Shown here: positions 14,801-25,406 of the stretch, in pieces
Position numbering within the stretch: position 1 is the first letter of the stretch
Layout: each line of letters starts with the position of its first letter
Assembly (NCBI RefSeq): GCF_010015445.1
Contig: NC_053118.1
Location: forward strand, 19,415,437 to 19,479,436
Source: Perca fluviatilis
Taxonomy: Eukaryota; Chordata; Actinopteri; Perciformes; Percidae
Direction: 5' to 3'
DNA: 64,000 nt
Program-made: the position numbers and the translations under genes
Notes under the pieces: generated by a model
Told to the model about the DNA's origin: nothing
The model's database searches: none
The model's input: only the letters and a program-made list of their open reading frames with translations

Positions 14801-16211
14801 TGCACATAATCTAATCAGAAGGCAGAAACAGTTATTTCTCAAGAGATATAGCGTTCAGAGGCCTCTAAAAGAAAAAGAAACTAGAAAATGGGCTTCAGGT
14901 TTACATTATTTGTCAATGGCTTTCTTTAGGAAACTTAAACAAGGCAATTTACACCATACCAAAGTGGAGCATTCAGTTATTTTGAGCTGCTCAAAACTGG
15001 CTGTGCAGTTCTGGATTTTTAGCAAGCAAAACAATGTGTACCGTTTCACCTCTTCAGGCAGTTAGGACTAAATGAAGGCCGATGAGATGCAGCAGCTGAC
15101 CAACCACAACAATGTGGCGGTACAGCAAAATGCACTCTGCTTTTGACTAAGAAAATGACAGCCAAAAAGGTAAGCACAAAACAAAATGATGGAAACGTGT
15201 TGTGTTTAGATACACATGGATTCAGTAGTTGTGTTGAGATCAGATGGTTGTAAATTTAAATCCACAGATCTAGGACAATCCGGTGGGGAATTACCCTATG
15301 GAGCTTCCATCCATCATTAACTGACCAACTGGGCATTTGACCCCCTCTAACTCCAATTGGGGCTGTGTGAAGTGACAATAGCAGAAGAGCTTTCCTACAT
15401 GGACTTCAAGCCTGCCCATTCATGGCTGGCACAGACAAATGCAAAGTTGTCTCCTTTTCCATGAAAAATAATTTTAAACATTTTTTTCAGCTTAAGACAA
15501 GAAACACCCAACTGAAAGTTGAGGGAAGGTTAATAGTAAACAAACAACCATTATTGATAAATTTAGTATATAACATTTGCATTACTTGTTTTCTTTGTTT
15601 CTTTTGTCTTACACATTTTTTTGAAAGATCTCCCTAAGTCTAGCTAACACGAGAAACAGGTCTAAATGATGGGATTAGTGTTGTGGTTGAGGTAAACATT
15701 AACAGATTCCTGCCCCTCAGCAAAATAATGGGTGTCTTCATCATTTCAACATTACCTAAAGCCACTAAATATTCCATAATGTCATTATATAGGCATATCT
15801 TACTGACACTGTGCATGCAATGCCTGAATGCATGTTGATGCTCCATCAGCATCCCATAACAGCAAGCTGCTTCAAGTCACCAGCTCTATAATGGTCCATT
15901 AGGTTTGTTTGGTAGTAACCACATCAACATGTCCAAGCTAATTATTAGTTGAGCATTTTGTAGGTGTTAACTTTGCACTAAGCTCATTTAAAGAGACATG
16001 AACAAAAACAAAATCAAGACATTAATAAGTATACTGCATAGCCTACCTTATGCGGGGCTTTAAGAAGCCTGTGGACTCCAGCAATCTGATTTATCAGAGG
16101 AATATCTTCCCTGAAAGTGTACAGAGGTGGCCTGGTGGGCTCGGGGAAATTGGTGCTGTTAAATGGATCAGTATCATCTAAGAACTGTACCCGGCATATA
16201 AACGTGGCCAT
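2669..16211 (-). CDS. fhod3: fhod3, formin homology 2 domain containing 3 (5' part, coding exons 1-3)
   Basis: FHOD-type formins nucleate and bundle actin and, for FHOD3, build sarcomeres in striated muscle. Three minus-strand coding exons are visible: 16211-16047 (55 codons, starting MATFICRVQFLDDTDPFN), 9271-9165 (PDDCALQLSHNGSYLDLE...) and 2733-2669 (RGKKHSVILRTQLSVRVHA). Lengths 165, 107 and 65 bp keep one reading frame, and every junction is AG...GT. Together they cover about the first 112 residues, the start of the GTPase-binding/FH3 N-terminal region; the armadillo repeats, FH1 and FH2 lie beyond base 1. The wording is much closer to FHOD3 than FHOD1 (NSTNFPEP and FRED are FHOD3-like). 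The ATG at 16211 has A at -3 and G at +4. No exon 4 was found in 1-2668. Which teleost fhod3 duplicate this is cannot be told. Gene identity is from memory of the family. Confidence 0.92.
2734..9164 (-). other. fhod3 intron 2
   Basis: A 6.4-kb intron with donor GTAA reading leftwards from 9164 and acceptor TTATCAG ending at 2734. Apart from the TG tract near its 3' end I see no gene or clear mobile element. Scattered open frames (for example 5614-5946 minus) have no family resemblance and no splice context. Confidence 0.7.
2811..2906. repeat. (TG)n microsatellite ending in a G run
   Basis: Imperfect TG/TGTA tracts pass into a pure (TG)n of about 30 bp and then nine to ten G residues. It lies in fhod3 intron 2, about 80 bp from exon 3. 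Such tracts produce spurious His/Thr-rich open frames on the opposite strand. Confidence 0.9.
12515..12680 (-). repeat. possible degenerate tRNA-derived SINE
   Basis: Read on the minus strand, there is a B-box-like GGGTTCAAGGCC element near 12535 following sequence that could be a decayed A box. The tail is not clear. It resembles the heads of fish tRNA SINEs but is too diverged to be sure. Confidence 0.25.
13951..14001. repeat. (CA)n microsatellite, interrupted
   Basis: A CACA tract with AAA interruptions, in fhod3 intron 1. It reads as (TG)n on the transcribed minus strand. Confidence 0.85.
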
Positions 16212-16760
16212 GATGCATCCATGCAAGGCGATTTAGATAATGAAAATATTGGATGCGACACCACAGCCTCTGACAGACAGGCGGGCAGCGAACTACCGGC
16301 AGGTCTTCTGCAGTAGCAAAATCCTGCACCCTCTGTTATCCTTGGACCTTCTCCATTCGCGTCACGCAGCGCAGAGGACTCAGGACAGTGAACACAACAG
16401 CCCAGAAGTAAATATCCAGGGTACCTCGTTGGGAGATACAGTTAGTCAGTGCGGTGTGGAAATGAGCGGGGCTGCAGTATCCATGGGCACAGCGGGCGTC
16501 AGAGGTGCAGGAGGCAGACTGCGGACGGGACTGCTACACTTGGCGCCTGGTCTGTGAGAGCGATGGGAAGCGGCTCCCTCCTCAAGCATAAACTCTGCCA
16601 GGGGACACAGCAGCCAGACACCAGCCGGCCGACTCAGCTCATATTACAGGCGCAATGGCGGCCTCCAGTGGTCAATATGAGAAGCACAAACAAAAAACGC
16701 TGCACCCGACAACCGCAGCGCGCGATGTCATCAGTTAAAACCTGACAAACATATTGTACG
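16212..16760 (-). promoter_or_regulatory. fhod3 promoter / 5' UTR region
   Basis: Immediately upstream of the fhod3 start the base composition becomes G+C-rich and CpG-richer than the surroundings (CGTCACGCAGCG, TTGGCGCCTGG, CAGCGCGCGATG), as expected for a CpG-type vertebrate promoter. No TATA box is obvious. Two upstream ATGs (first bases 16222 and 16218, reading leftwards), both out of frame with the main ATG, open short frames that overlap the coding start. The transcription start was not determined. Confidence 0.55.
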
Positions 16761-16830
16761 TAACATGAAATAGATAGTAGACAGAGCTACTCCATATAGC
16801 ATAAATATAGATGACAGACCGTCAGACCGT

Positions 16831-16847
16831 CAGACAGACAGACAGAC

Positions 16848-16931
<84 letters not shown>
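16831..16931. repeat. (GACA)n-(GATA)n tetranucleotide array
   Basis: About 19 bp of GACA units followed by about 80 bp of perfect GATA units, ending in a C/T-rich stretch. It sits about 620 bp upstream of the fhod3 start codon, just outside the G+C-rich block. It is likely to be length-polymorphic. Confidence 0.97.
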
Positions 16932-17904
16932 CCCCCTCCCCCAATTTAAAATAAAAAAGTAACTTTAAACAACTAATAAGTTGTTATTAGGTAACTCATT
17001 CCACGAAATCGGTGCCTTTTCAACTTAAAACATTTTAAAAATATAATTGTTTCAAACAGATTTTTTTCAATACCCATTAAATTAAGACATCTTAACATGA
17101 CAAGAAATTGTGTTGGGCCATCTCAAGCTATGCCATTTATTATTTATATGTATTATTGCTCTGGGATAGTAACAGGTATGATGATTTCATGCTTATATGC
17201 TAATTTCTAGCTAACAGGTCAAGGTCAGAAAGGCACATGGCATGTAATTTGAAAGGGTATTACTTCTAGATATTGGTAATATCAGGATTAATAAATAATT
17301 GTTGATATGTACACTTTAAAAAATGGTAACAGGACTGATGGTGTATGCCGACTCCTTTCTATCAACCCTGATAAAACATGAAAAATAGGACATTTAAGAA
17401 GAGAGAAACTTAACTTTAACAAAACTGTGGAATCCACTTCCTTGAAATTATGTCACTTCTGGGTTTTTTGGTGATAGTAACAGGACTGATATGAAATTAG
17501 GGGACGATGATAAAATGACTTATATTTCTAAGAAAATATATATATTTATGTCAAAACCATTGCTTAACAATGATACACTTGAGACAATAAAACTGTGAAC
17601 ATTTTACCAACATTTTACAAATGAGAAGTCCTGTTGAAAACGAACAACCATAGCCAGGGACTGGCCAAAATCCTTACCCATAGCATATAATATGTGATTT
17701 TAATTATTTAAAATTATATTTTATTGGCTTTTACTTGGGCTTATATTGATACATGTGATCTATTAGTAACATTAAGTTTTTTAAATTACACATTTGTATT
17801 TGTTGTTAAAGCAACTTTAGAACTGATTATTTGTTAGGGACACAAAGGCACCAATTTTGTGGAATGACAAGCAGATATTTGTAAGGGTTTATTGATGTAT
17901 TTGT
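16932..17904. other. intergenic, no gene seen
   Basis: AT-rich sequence without coding potential. A short phrase close to TAACAGGACTGAT recurs near 17330 and 17480, with a weaker copy near 17170, possibly traces of an old dispersed repeat. Nothing else is recognisable. Confidence 0.6.
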
Positions 17905-18790
17905 CAAACTATTGCCTAACTCTTCCTGTGAAGCATCCATAAACAGTTAATGAATGACTGACAATACATAGATAGATTATGTATTGTCCTTTAACAAGGA
18001 AATGTTTGTACAAAGACCTCACATAAATGGATACATAAATACGTTGTATACCACAACATGACAACATGAGAGACATAACATCCACACACATACCTAAACA
18101 CATATCATTTATCGATGTATTCTGATGTATGGCAGAGGGAACAAAACTCCTGCCATACTGTAGCGTGCCTGTTTCCAGGCCAGGGAGCAATATCTATGGC
18201 CAGATGGAATCAGTGTAAAGAATGGGTTGCGAGGGTGCTGGGGTCATGTGCAATGATACAACTGGTGCATGGCTTAGCTGTTGAGGTCTGAGAGGTTGGT
18301 GTTGGAGAGGCCAATCATTTTGGCGGCGTTGTGTGATGCATATGAGTTTGTTCCAGTTGGAGACAGATGTCATTGGTGAAGAAACAGGGGAAACAATAGT
18401 GGAGGTAGGGTTGAATTATACTTTTATAGAGCAGTGACAGAAGGTGGGGGCCAAAATAAAGTGCTTTAAGCTTGTGAATGGCAGAGAGTCTTTGTTGGCA
18501 ACATTTGTGGATGTTAGTGGTGTGTTGATCAAAGCTCAATTTGTTGACCAGGGTGAGTCAGAGATATTTGAAGCACGCCAATGGCATGCACTGTTTATGG
18601 TATGTTGCTGAGAAAGCTGTGTACCCAGTGGATAAGAAGTGTGGTGTTGGGGGGGGGGGTTTCGGGATCACCTGGTGGCGCTGAATCGCGTTAAAAGCAA
18701 AACTGAAGTCGAAAAAGAAGAGTCTGGCGAAGTTATCTGGTGATTCGAGGTGTTGTAGGAGGGAGTGGAGGAGGCATACAACGCTGCTTG
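17905..18790 (-). mobile_element. decayed LINE (non-LTR retrotransposon) 3' part
   Basis: Minus-strand reading gives broken but clear reverse-transcriptase C-terminal phrases in the usual order. A DFSFAFNAIQ block near 18690 corresponds to DFSSAFNTI. LSFDQHTTNIHKCCQQRLSA follows near 18530, then HLLSLLYKSIIQPYLHY near 18430, and an IPSGHRYCSLAWKQAR block near 18180. These phrases fall in different frames with stops, so the copy is dead. The order and wording match fish LINEs of the jockey/L2/Rex type; the exact clade cannot be set by eye. Boundaries are approximate. Confidence 0.75.
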
Positions 18791-19374
18791 ACTAATAAAT
18801 TTATATTATACTGTTTTGTTATATGTAATAGTCAAGTGCATATTTATAATTACTTCTTCTCTCTCTATGACAAATGAGCAAACTCCATCTGCTGTCTTAA
18901 GGATTTTTTGTCAAACTACTATTTACAAAGTCAATAATGAACCTTCAACATGTCTTCATTATTTATACATTTTTAACAGTTTTAAAAGTCAATAAACAGT
19001 TGACACGTTTTATAAAAGTCTGTGGATTTATATGTGTTCTTAAATATATCATTGTTACTGTATACTGTTTCAAAACAATCATTTTTAACTTTACAATAAA
19101 TCCTATAAACATCGTTTTTCTCCAGTAAACCAGTGCTTCCTGTGCATTGACCCTTCTTTATCAGATAAGACACTGTTAAACTGTCATATGTGTTCCTACT
19201 AGGATTCAAAGGCTGCACACTGAATGAGTCTGACGCTCTGTGACACCACAGCCTAGTCAATCTATTACAGAGGTCCAGTTCATATTGCAGGATCTCATGG
19301 TGTGAGCCTCAATTTACATCCCAGACCTTCACAGTGCACTATTGAATCACTGCAATACTAGTGTTCGACAGATC
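18791..19374. other. upstream region of slc6a19
   Basis: AT-rich sequence between the LINE fragment and the slc6a19 start. No TATA box or conserved promoter element could be assigned with confidence. The transcript may have a 5' UTR reaching into the last 100-200 bp. Confidence 0.5.
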
Positions 19375-22300
19375 ATGAAGTTACAACTCCCCAATCCAGG
19401 CCTGGAGGACAGAATACTGTCCCATCAGCAGCTGGACAAACTGGAGAAGGACGAGGCTGGAGACAGACCAAAATGGGACAACAAGACCCAGTACATGTTG
19501 ACCTGTGTTGGGTTTTGTGTGGGACTTGGAAATGTCTGGCGGTTCCCCTACTTGTGTCAGAGTCATGGAGGAGGCAAGTGATACTTTCATGGTTTACTGT
19601 ACTTATTCCATATTTGACTATTTTAAATAACATTGTTTGATTGGAACAAAAATATTTCATACCTTATTATATCCAATCCAGACTTTTTGGAGTACATGAG
19701 CATTAGGTATACTCCCATACTTCTATATTAACATTTCATTTACAGACATCAGGGAGGTATTTGTCTGCCTGCTACTGCCATCAAAACATAATTTTAGATT
19801 GCCTGTTTGTAAAAGAAATAGAAGGTGGTTTGGTTTTATTTCTGAAGTCAAAAGATGTGTAACAGCCAACATAAAATGGAAAGCCATTTACTTTGTACCT
19901 AAACTGATAAATGCACACGTATATGTAGTTTTGGGTGGATTTGTTCCTTTGCTTCTACTGGGTTTGATTTTTACGAGCATATTTTGTATTTTTACATTGT
20001 TTTTATGTGTGAATGTATTGTTTGCTGTTGTTTTATGTTTGCAAACTAGCTTGCCTCAATTGTCCCTGTGGGGCAAATTATTAAGCATTTTGAATTAAAC
20101 TGGATCGATTTGCAGTGCAGTTCTGGATCACTGGGTATGATGATAAAGTCCACCTAATAGTTGATACCCTTGTCCAATTAAGTAGTAAATGAACAACCTC
20201 TCCAGTGGATATCACAAGACCAGTGATCCAATAATGACTACTCTATATCCTTATATCTGTTACAGTAGTTGAGGCATCTTAAATCACATTAAGCAGTGAA
20301 GAGTCAACAAGATGGCCTGAAACTGATATGTGTAGATAAGACATTTTATACTCTCTGACTCACAGGAAATCCTTAAAGTAAAAGTAAAATGGATTATACA
20401 TTGCATTATGAACCTAACTAAATCAACTGTTGGACTTTATCTCTGCATGTGTTCCAGTGTATCCTAAATGATTAACGTCAAGATTTATTTATATTAATGA
20501 TTTATTGTTACCATGACACCATAACCAGTTCCTTTTTTTTTTCTCCAGGAGCATTTATGATACCATTTTTGATCCTGCTGGTTCTTGAAGGAATCCCACT
20601 TCTGCACCTTGAGTTTGCTATTGGTCAACGTTTAAGAAGAGGCAGTTTGGGAGTGTGGGCTACAATTCATCCCTATTTGACTGGCATTGGTGAGAAACAT
20701 TCTTTGCATAATGTTTGCTACAATTAGTGCAAACGTGCCCTAAAAGAAACCCTTTTAAAACATTCATTGGCAGGTATTGCATCTATGTGTGTATCTCTGA
20801 CGATCAGCCTCTACTACAACACCATTATGGCCTGGATTCTGTGGTACTTGTTTAATTCATTTCAAGAGTCTCTGCCTTGGAGCCAATGTCCCATGAATGC
20901 TAATTTGACAGGTAATGCTACAACTGGTATGGCACTTCTGCAGTATGAGAATTATTATAGAAACTTGACTTTGGCTTGATGACACACTCAGTTATTATAT
21001 GATGTCAGGTATTGTCTCCGAGTGTGAGAGGAGCTCCCCTGTGGATTATTTCTGGTACAGGGAGACCCTGAACACAACTCCAGCGATTGAAGAAGACGGC
21101 GGTCTGCAGTGGTGGATACTGTTATGTCATATATGTGCGTGGTCTGTCCTCTATATCTGCATCATTCGTGGTATTGAGACCACCGGGAAGGTACAGCACA
21201 TTGCTTACTAAAATAAAACAAAGATAAGATTTTAATTCAGCTAAACCGTAATTGTGTGAATACTTTGTTTTTTCTAAGGCTGTGTATGTGACTTCGACAC
21301 TTCCCTACGTGGTGCTGACAATTTTTCTGATCAGAGGGTTGACCCTGAAGGGCTCTTTGAATGGAGTTAAGTTTCTCTTCACACCAGACGTAAGTTGCAT
21401 TTTTTTTAAATTCATTTTAACGATAACACTGGTCTTTATGATCTAATGTTAAAAATATGTTTGAATGCATATTGTCAATTACGAGGACAACATTTAATGC
21501 GAAGATATTTTTAGCATTTTCACATAAAATATAATAAAAAATCAGTTTGTGGTGCTCTACCAGCTACCCCCATCTGTGGCATATTTTACCAAAGTCCTCT
21601 GAATAGACCTCAGCCATAGTAGCCTCATTAGAGGTACTAAGTAGACCATGCATAGCAATATGTTTATCCATAATTGTGTACTTACTTACTTATTCTTTCA
21701 GTTAACAGAGCTGGCTAAGCCATCAACATGGCTCGATGCGGGTGCTCAAGTTTTCTATTCCTTCTCTCTGGCTTTTGGTGGTCTTATTTCCTTCTCCAGC
21801 TATAACTCAGTGCAGTAAGTTATTTTGTTTTAACCTGTGGTGTTTAAAATTACAGGTAATTGCACTGTACTTCTAAAGTACCTAAATAAAGTATCTAAAT
21901 AAAAATGCATTTTTTCTTTAGTAATAACTGTGAACAGGATGCAGTGATTATCTCTATCATCAACGGTATCACCTCTGTCTATGCGGCAACCGTCATTTAC
22001 ACCATAATCGGCTTCAGAGCAACAGAGAGATTTGACAACTGTCTTTCTGGGTACATCATGCCTTTTTTTTTGTCAAATTATACATTTTACCAGCTCAATA
22101 TGTTTTTTCTTCAGCGGTACATTGACTGTAAAAACCTTTTTAACCTAACAAATTTTGCGTTTCAGAAACATCCTAACATTACTAAATGTGTTTGAGCTTC
22201 CTGAGGGCAACATCACTGACAGCAACTACAATCAGGTTGTTGAGCATCTTAATGCAACACACCCTGAGGTTTTTCAACAGCTGGATCTTAAGACCTGCAA

Positions 22301-23535
22301 CTTAAATACTTTTCTTAGTGAGGTAAGATTATGTATACACCAAGACAACAGCTTCCCTTTTAGTGGAAACTTAACTGCGATTATTTTTGTTACATGATCC
22401 CTGCCATGCTTTGCTATAACACTGTGCTGTGTTTGGGCCTAGGGAGTTGAAGGGACTGGTTTAGCCTTCATTGTGTTCACTGAGGCTATCACCAAGATGC
22501 CCCTCTCACCGTTGTGGGCTGTCCTTTTCTTCATAATGCTCTTCTGTCTTGGCCTGTCTTCTATGTTTGGTAACATTGAGGGAGTTCTAGTACCACTGCA
22601 AGACCTCAAGGTCTTCCCTAAGACATGGCCAAAAGAGGTTGTCACTGGTAACTCCCACGTGTATTCTCTCATTTTATATAAATAAGGATTTCTGGTATAT
22701 TGTATCAACTCTTTGCTCTCCATCAGGTGTAACGTGCATGCTCTGCTGTCTGGTGGGTCTGATATTTATCCAAGGCTCAGGAAGCTATTGGCTTTCACTC
22801 TTTGACACCTATGGAGGATCCATCCCTCTGCTAGTTGTTGCATTCTGCGAGATGATCTCAGTGGTGTACATATATGGGATAGACAGGTGATATTAAAATA
22901 GATTATTTTATGTCACTGTTTATGTCTTTCATCAATTAAGAGATGAGAGGAACACAATTATAGCATGGTATCACAACCCACACTATTATTGCACCACCTT
23001 TATTAAGGGAAGCTTGTTTGGCAATTAAATATGTGTGTCACTGTCCTCCTATAGGTTCAATGATGATATTAAGTTCATGATTGGACACAAACCCAACTTC
23101 TTCTGGCAGGCGTCATGGAGAGTCATCAGCCCACTCATCATGTTTATCATCTTGGTCTTTTACTTCGTCACTAAAGTTTCTGAAAAGATCGTTTACAAAG
23201 CCTGGAATCCTGAATCGGTAAATAAGATTTTATGTTGAGATGATCTCCCATCAATTACGGCTAATGATCTTCTAAAACATACATTTGCCACTGAAAACAC
23301 AAGATATAGCATTTTTTCTTTGTCTTTGCAGAATACATTCCCCACACTGGAAGAAAAGCCATATCCAGTCTGGATCTATGCGATCATCTTTATATTGGCA
23401 GGGATACCCAGTCTTGCTGTGCCTTTCGTTTGTGTCTGGAAATGCTTAAAGTCAAAGAAGAGGGATAAGCCACCTCTCGATAATATCTCTGACCAAATTC
23501 AAATGAACAATGAGAGCAAAAAATCCACAGCCTAA
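19375..23535 (+). CDS. slc6a19: slc6a19, sodium-dependent neutral amino-acid transporter B0AT1
   Basis: Apical Na+-coupled uptake of neutral amino acids in gut and kidney; in mammals it needs ACE2 or collectrin to reach the membrane. Twelve exons: 19375-19573, 20549-20689, 20774-20911, 21009-21190, 21279-21389, 21702-21814, 21922-22050, 22166-22322, 22443-22647, 22727-22886, 23055-23217, 23332-23535. They sum to 1902 bp (633 residues; human about 634) with consistent phases. [10 protein letters not shown] matches the B0AT1 start. RPKWDNK is at residues 31-37 and the TM1 Na+/substrate loop [14 protein letters not shown] at 46-59. The [20 protein letters not shown] block (TM8 region) is intact. 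The ATG at 19375 is preferred over an upstream non-ATG start. Intron 1 has a GC donor. No frameshift is seen. slc6a18 follows 1.9 kb downstream on the same strand. Confidence 0.95.
19574..20548 (+). other. slc6a19 intron 1, GC-AG type
   Basis: The exon ends GGAGGAG and the intron begins GCAAGT instead of GTAAGT; the acceptor is TTTCTCCAG at 20548. Joining there restores the invariant SHGGGAF of the family, so the GC donor is required. The remaining donor positions match the consensus perfectly, as is typical for GC-AG introns. The slc6a18 counterpart uses a normal GTAAGA. Confidence 0.9.
20025..20098 (+). repeat. retroposon 3' tail in slc6a19 intron 1
   Basis: The phrase TTGTCCCTGTGGGGCAAAT followed by ATTTTGAATTAAA resembles the common 3' end of fish LINE/SINE copies (CCCTGTGGGG...AATAAAG...TTTTGAATTG). 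The 5' extent is not recognisable. Confidence 0.5.
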
Positions 23536-25406
23536 TATTGTGGTAAAATCCCCAATTTTCTATTTTGCTCTTTTTCAAGAACATTTAAGTGGTTGCTATC
23601 ATGGTTTAATCGACGCAATTTTAAAATAGAAGGCATAGCTTTTCTGAACAGAACTCTGTGGTTCCTCAGCCACCTGTGACAGCGCTCACTTCTTAGCAGT
23701 GAATCAGGTGACAATATGTAAAGCTGTAAAATTCAAAAGACACAGCTACATAACAATTTGCTTTAAGGTTGGTCTGTTTCCTGTTAATTCAAAGACGTCT
23801 CCCAAAACAGTAGCTTATTGGCTTTCTATTCTCTCAGTTATTTGTCGAGTAGTAGTGTGGCTTTCTGCAAGGCATCACTCTCAGATTACCCGTCGTAAAA
23901 AGACCTTGTCATCCTAAAAACACCAGAAACAATGTCCTCAAACAATGTCATTGAGTGCATTGAGCTAACAACAAATCTGTATACTATCACTTTTGTGAAG
24001 GCAATACATTTGGCTAATACAATGGTATTACATTTGTATTGTGTCCAATTAATGCAAAGAAATGAAAATCTACTGAACGCAGGATCTTAGTGCATGGGTT
24101 GATCTTTCAGACGGCTTAAGTATGATTTGACTATTCCATGTAGCCATTTGAGAATGAGAGGAGGTGCTGCTCTTGTCCTTCTGGGTCAAAATTGAAAATG
24201 TTTTTGTCGCTTTTTTTTAACATGTTTTTGTCGCTTTTTTCAACGCTTTTTATACATAGTCAATACACCTAATTTATTTGACATTATACCTAATTTTTGA
24301 GTTAAAAAAAAGCAATAATTATGAATTATTTTTGACTAATAGTTCAGAGGATGTTGAGTGGATCACAGACTGGTATCGGTCAGTAAGTTGTAAGTTTAGT
24401 CAGGATATACTGTTTTGATTTCTTTTTTCAAATGCTATAAAATTGTATTAAACACCCAAAACTCAATGAAAGTTAGTATTTATTTTTCCTGGGAAGAATA
24501 TTGTGGTTCCATACGTCCAATGTACATCCATGCATCCATGTTATTATTTAATAACAAGCAATTTGGTTGAATATTTCTGATATAAAAAACTTTGAAAACG
24601 GGTCTAATTTGACCCGAGGACAACACAAAGGTTAAGCCATGTAATGAAGGTGCACCCATCTGTCCAGCTGGGGGCACTACTGTGACGTATTTGAGAAGTA
24701 AATTAAATATTGATTAAATCAGCTGCATAGTGTTGTGTTATTTTAAATCCCTTAGATTCTGCATTTGTCTGTAATAAAATAAAACTGATTGACACTATGT
24801 GTGCTGTATGACTCTACTCTGTTTTCCAGTTAAGAATAATGAATGTGAGTGATTGAGGTCTGTATGAATATCATACAGAATAGAAATTCAGTACAAGGCA
24901 TTTTAAATAGTGTTTTTGTTGATTAACTCTGATAAGGAACTCCATACACACTACACACTACATGCATGCCTTTTTTCTGGTGTAAGTTAAGTTTGTTAAT
25001 TACCACTGACTGAAATAACCCAGACTGTGTGCAAATAACAGTAATGTAAACTGTATCACGTAATACATTAAAATGCATGAGTACAATCAGTTATACTCCC
25101 TGGGTTCCTTATTTATGCAGCGTTGTATTACAATCAACTGTTATCACCTCTGTTCCCAAATCATATCTTGCCACTTTACTCTACACAAGGGCTTATTATT
25201 AAACAAACAAACCACATTGTTCACACAGCGTCAAGAGCTAACAAGAAAAATGGGGCTGATGAAGCAAATGTTGCTCCTTGTCTCCTGATACAAACAGGTA
25301 ACAAGTCACCAGGTCCTCCCCTTCTCTTCAGACAGAGTGGACAAGTCAGACTTAAAAAGATTTACCACGTCAAATATACTGAAATAACATAAAGGACAAA
25401 CAAGTG
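23536..25406. other. slc6a19 3' flank and slc6a18 upstream region
   Basis: No coding sequence. A candidate poly(A) signal for slc6a19 is at 24773. Around 24160-24640 there are degenerate phrases of a dispersed fish repeat: GTCCTTCTGGGTCAAAATTG on one side and GTCTAATTTGACCCGAGGAC on the other, plus a duplicated ATGTTTTTGTCGCTTTTTT. An HNF1-like half site (GTTAATTACC) lies near 24995, about 400 bp upstream of the slc6a18 start. Confidence 0.5.
24773..24778 (+). terminator. candidate poly(A) signal of slc6a19
   Basis: AATAAA, overlapping a second copy, in an AT-rich region 1.24 kb after the slc6a19 stop. It is the first clear canonical hexamer I noticed; it is not proven. Confidence 0.35.

Larger units (their letters stand above)
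9272..16046 (-). other. fhod3 intron 1
   Basis: A 6.8-kb first intron with donor GTAGGC next to exon 1 and acceptor CTGTCCAG before exon 2. It holds a CA microsatellite near 13.95 kb and a possible decayed tRNA-like SINE near 12.5 kb. First introns of formins often carry enhancers, but nothing here is diagnostic. Confidence 0.7.

Noticed and set aside
19799..20098. 99-codon open frame in slc6a19 intron 1
   Set aside because: Its end overlaps a retroposon 3' tail and it encodes a generic hydrophobic run; no family match.
25123..25392. Open frame just upstream of slc6a18
   Set aside because: Not in frame with slc6a18 exon 1 and ends before it; no transporter-like sequence.
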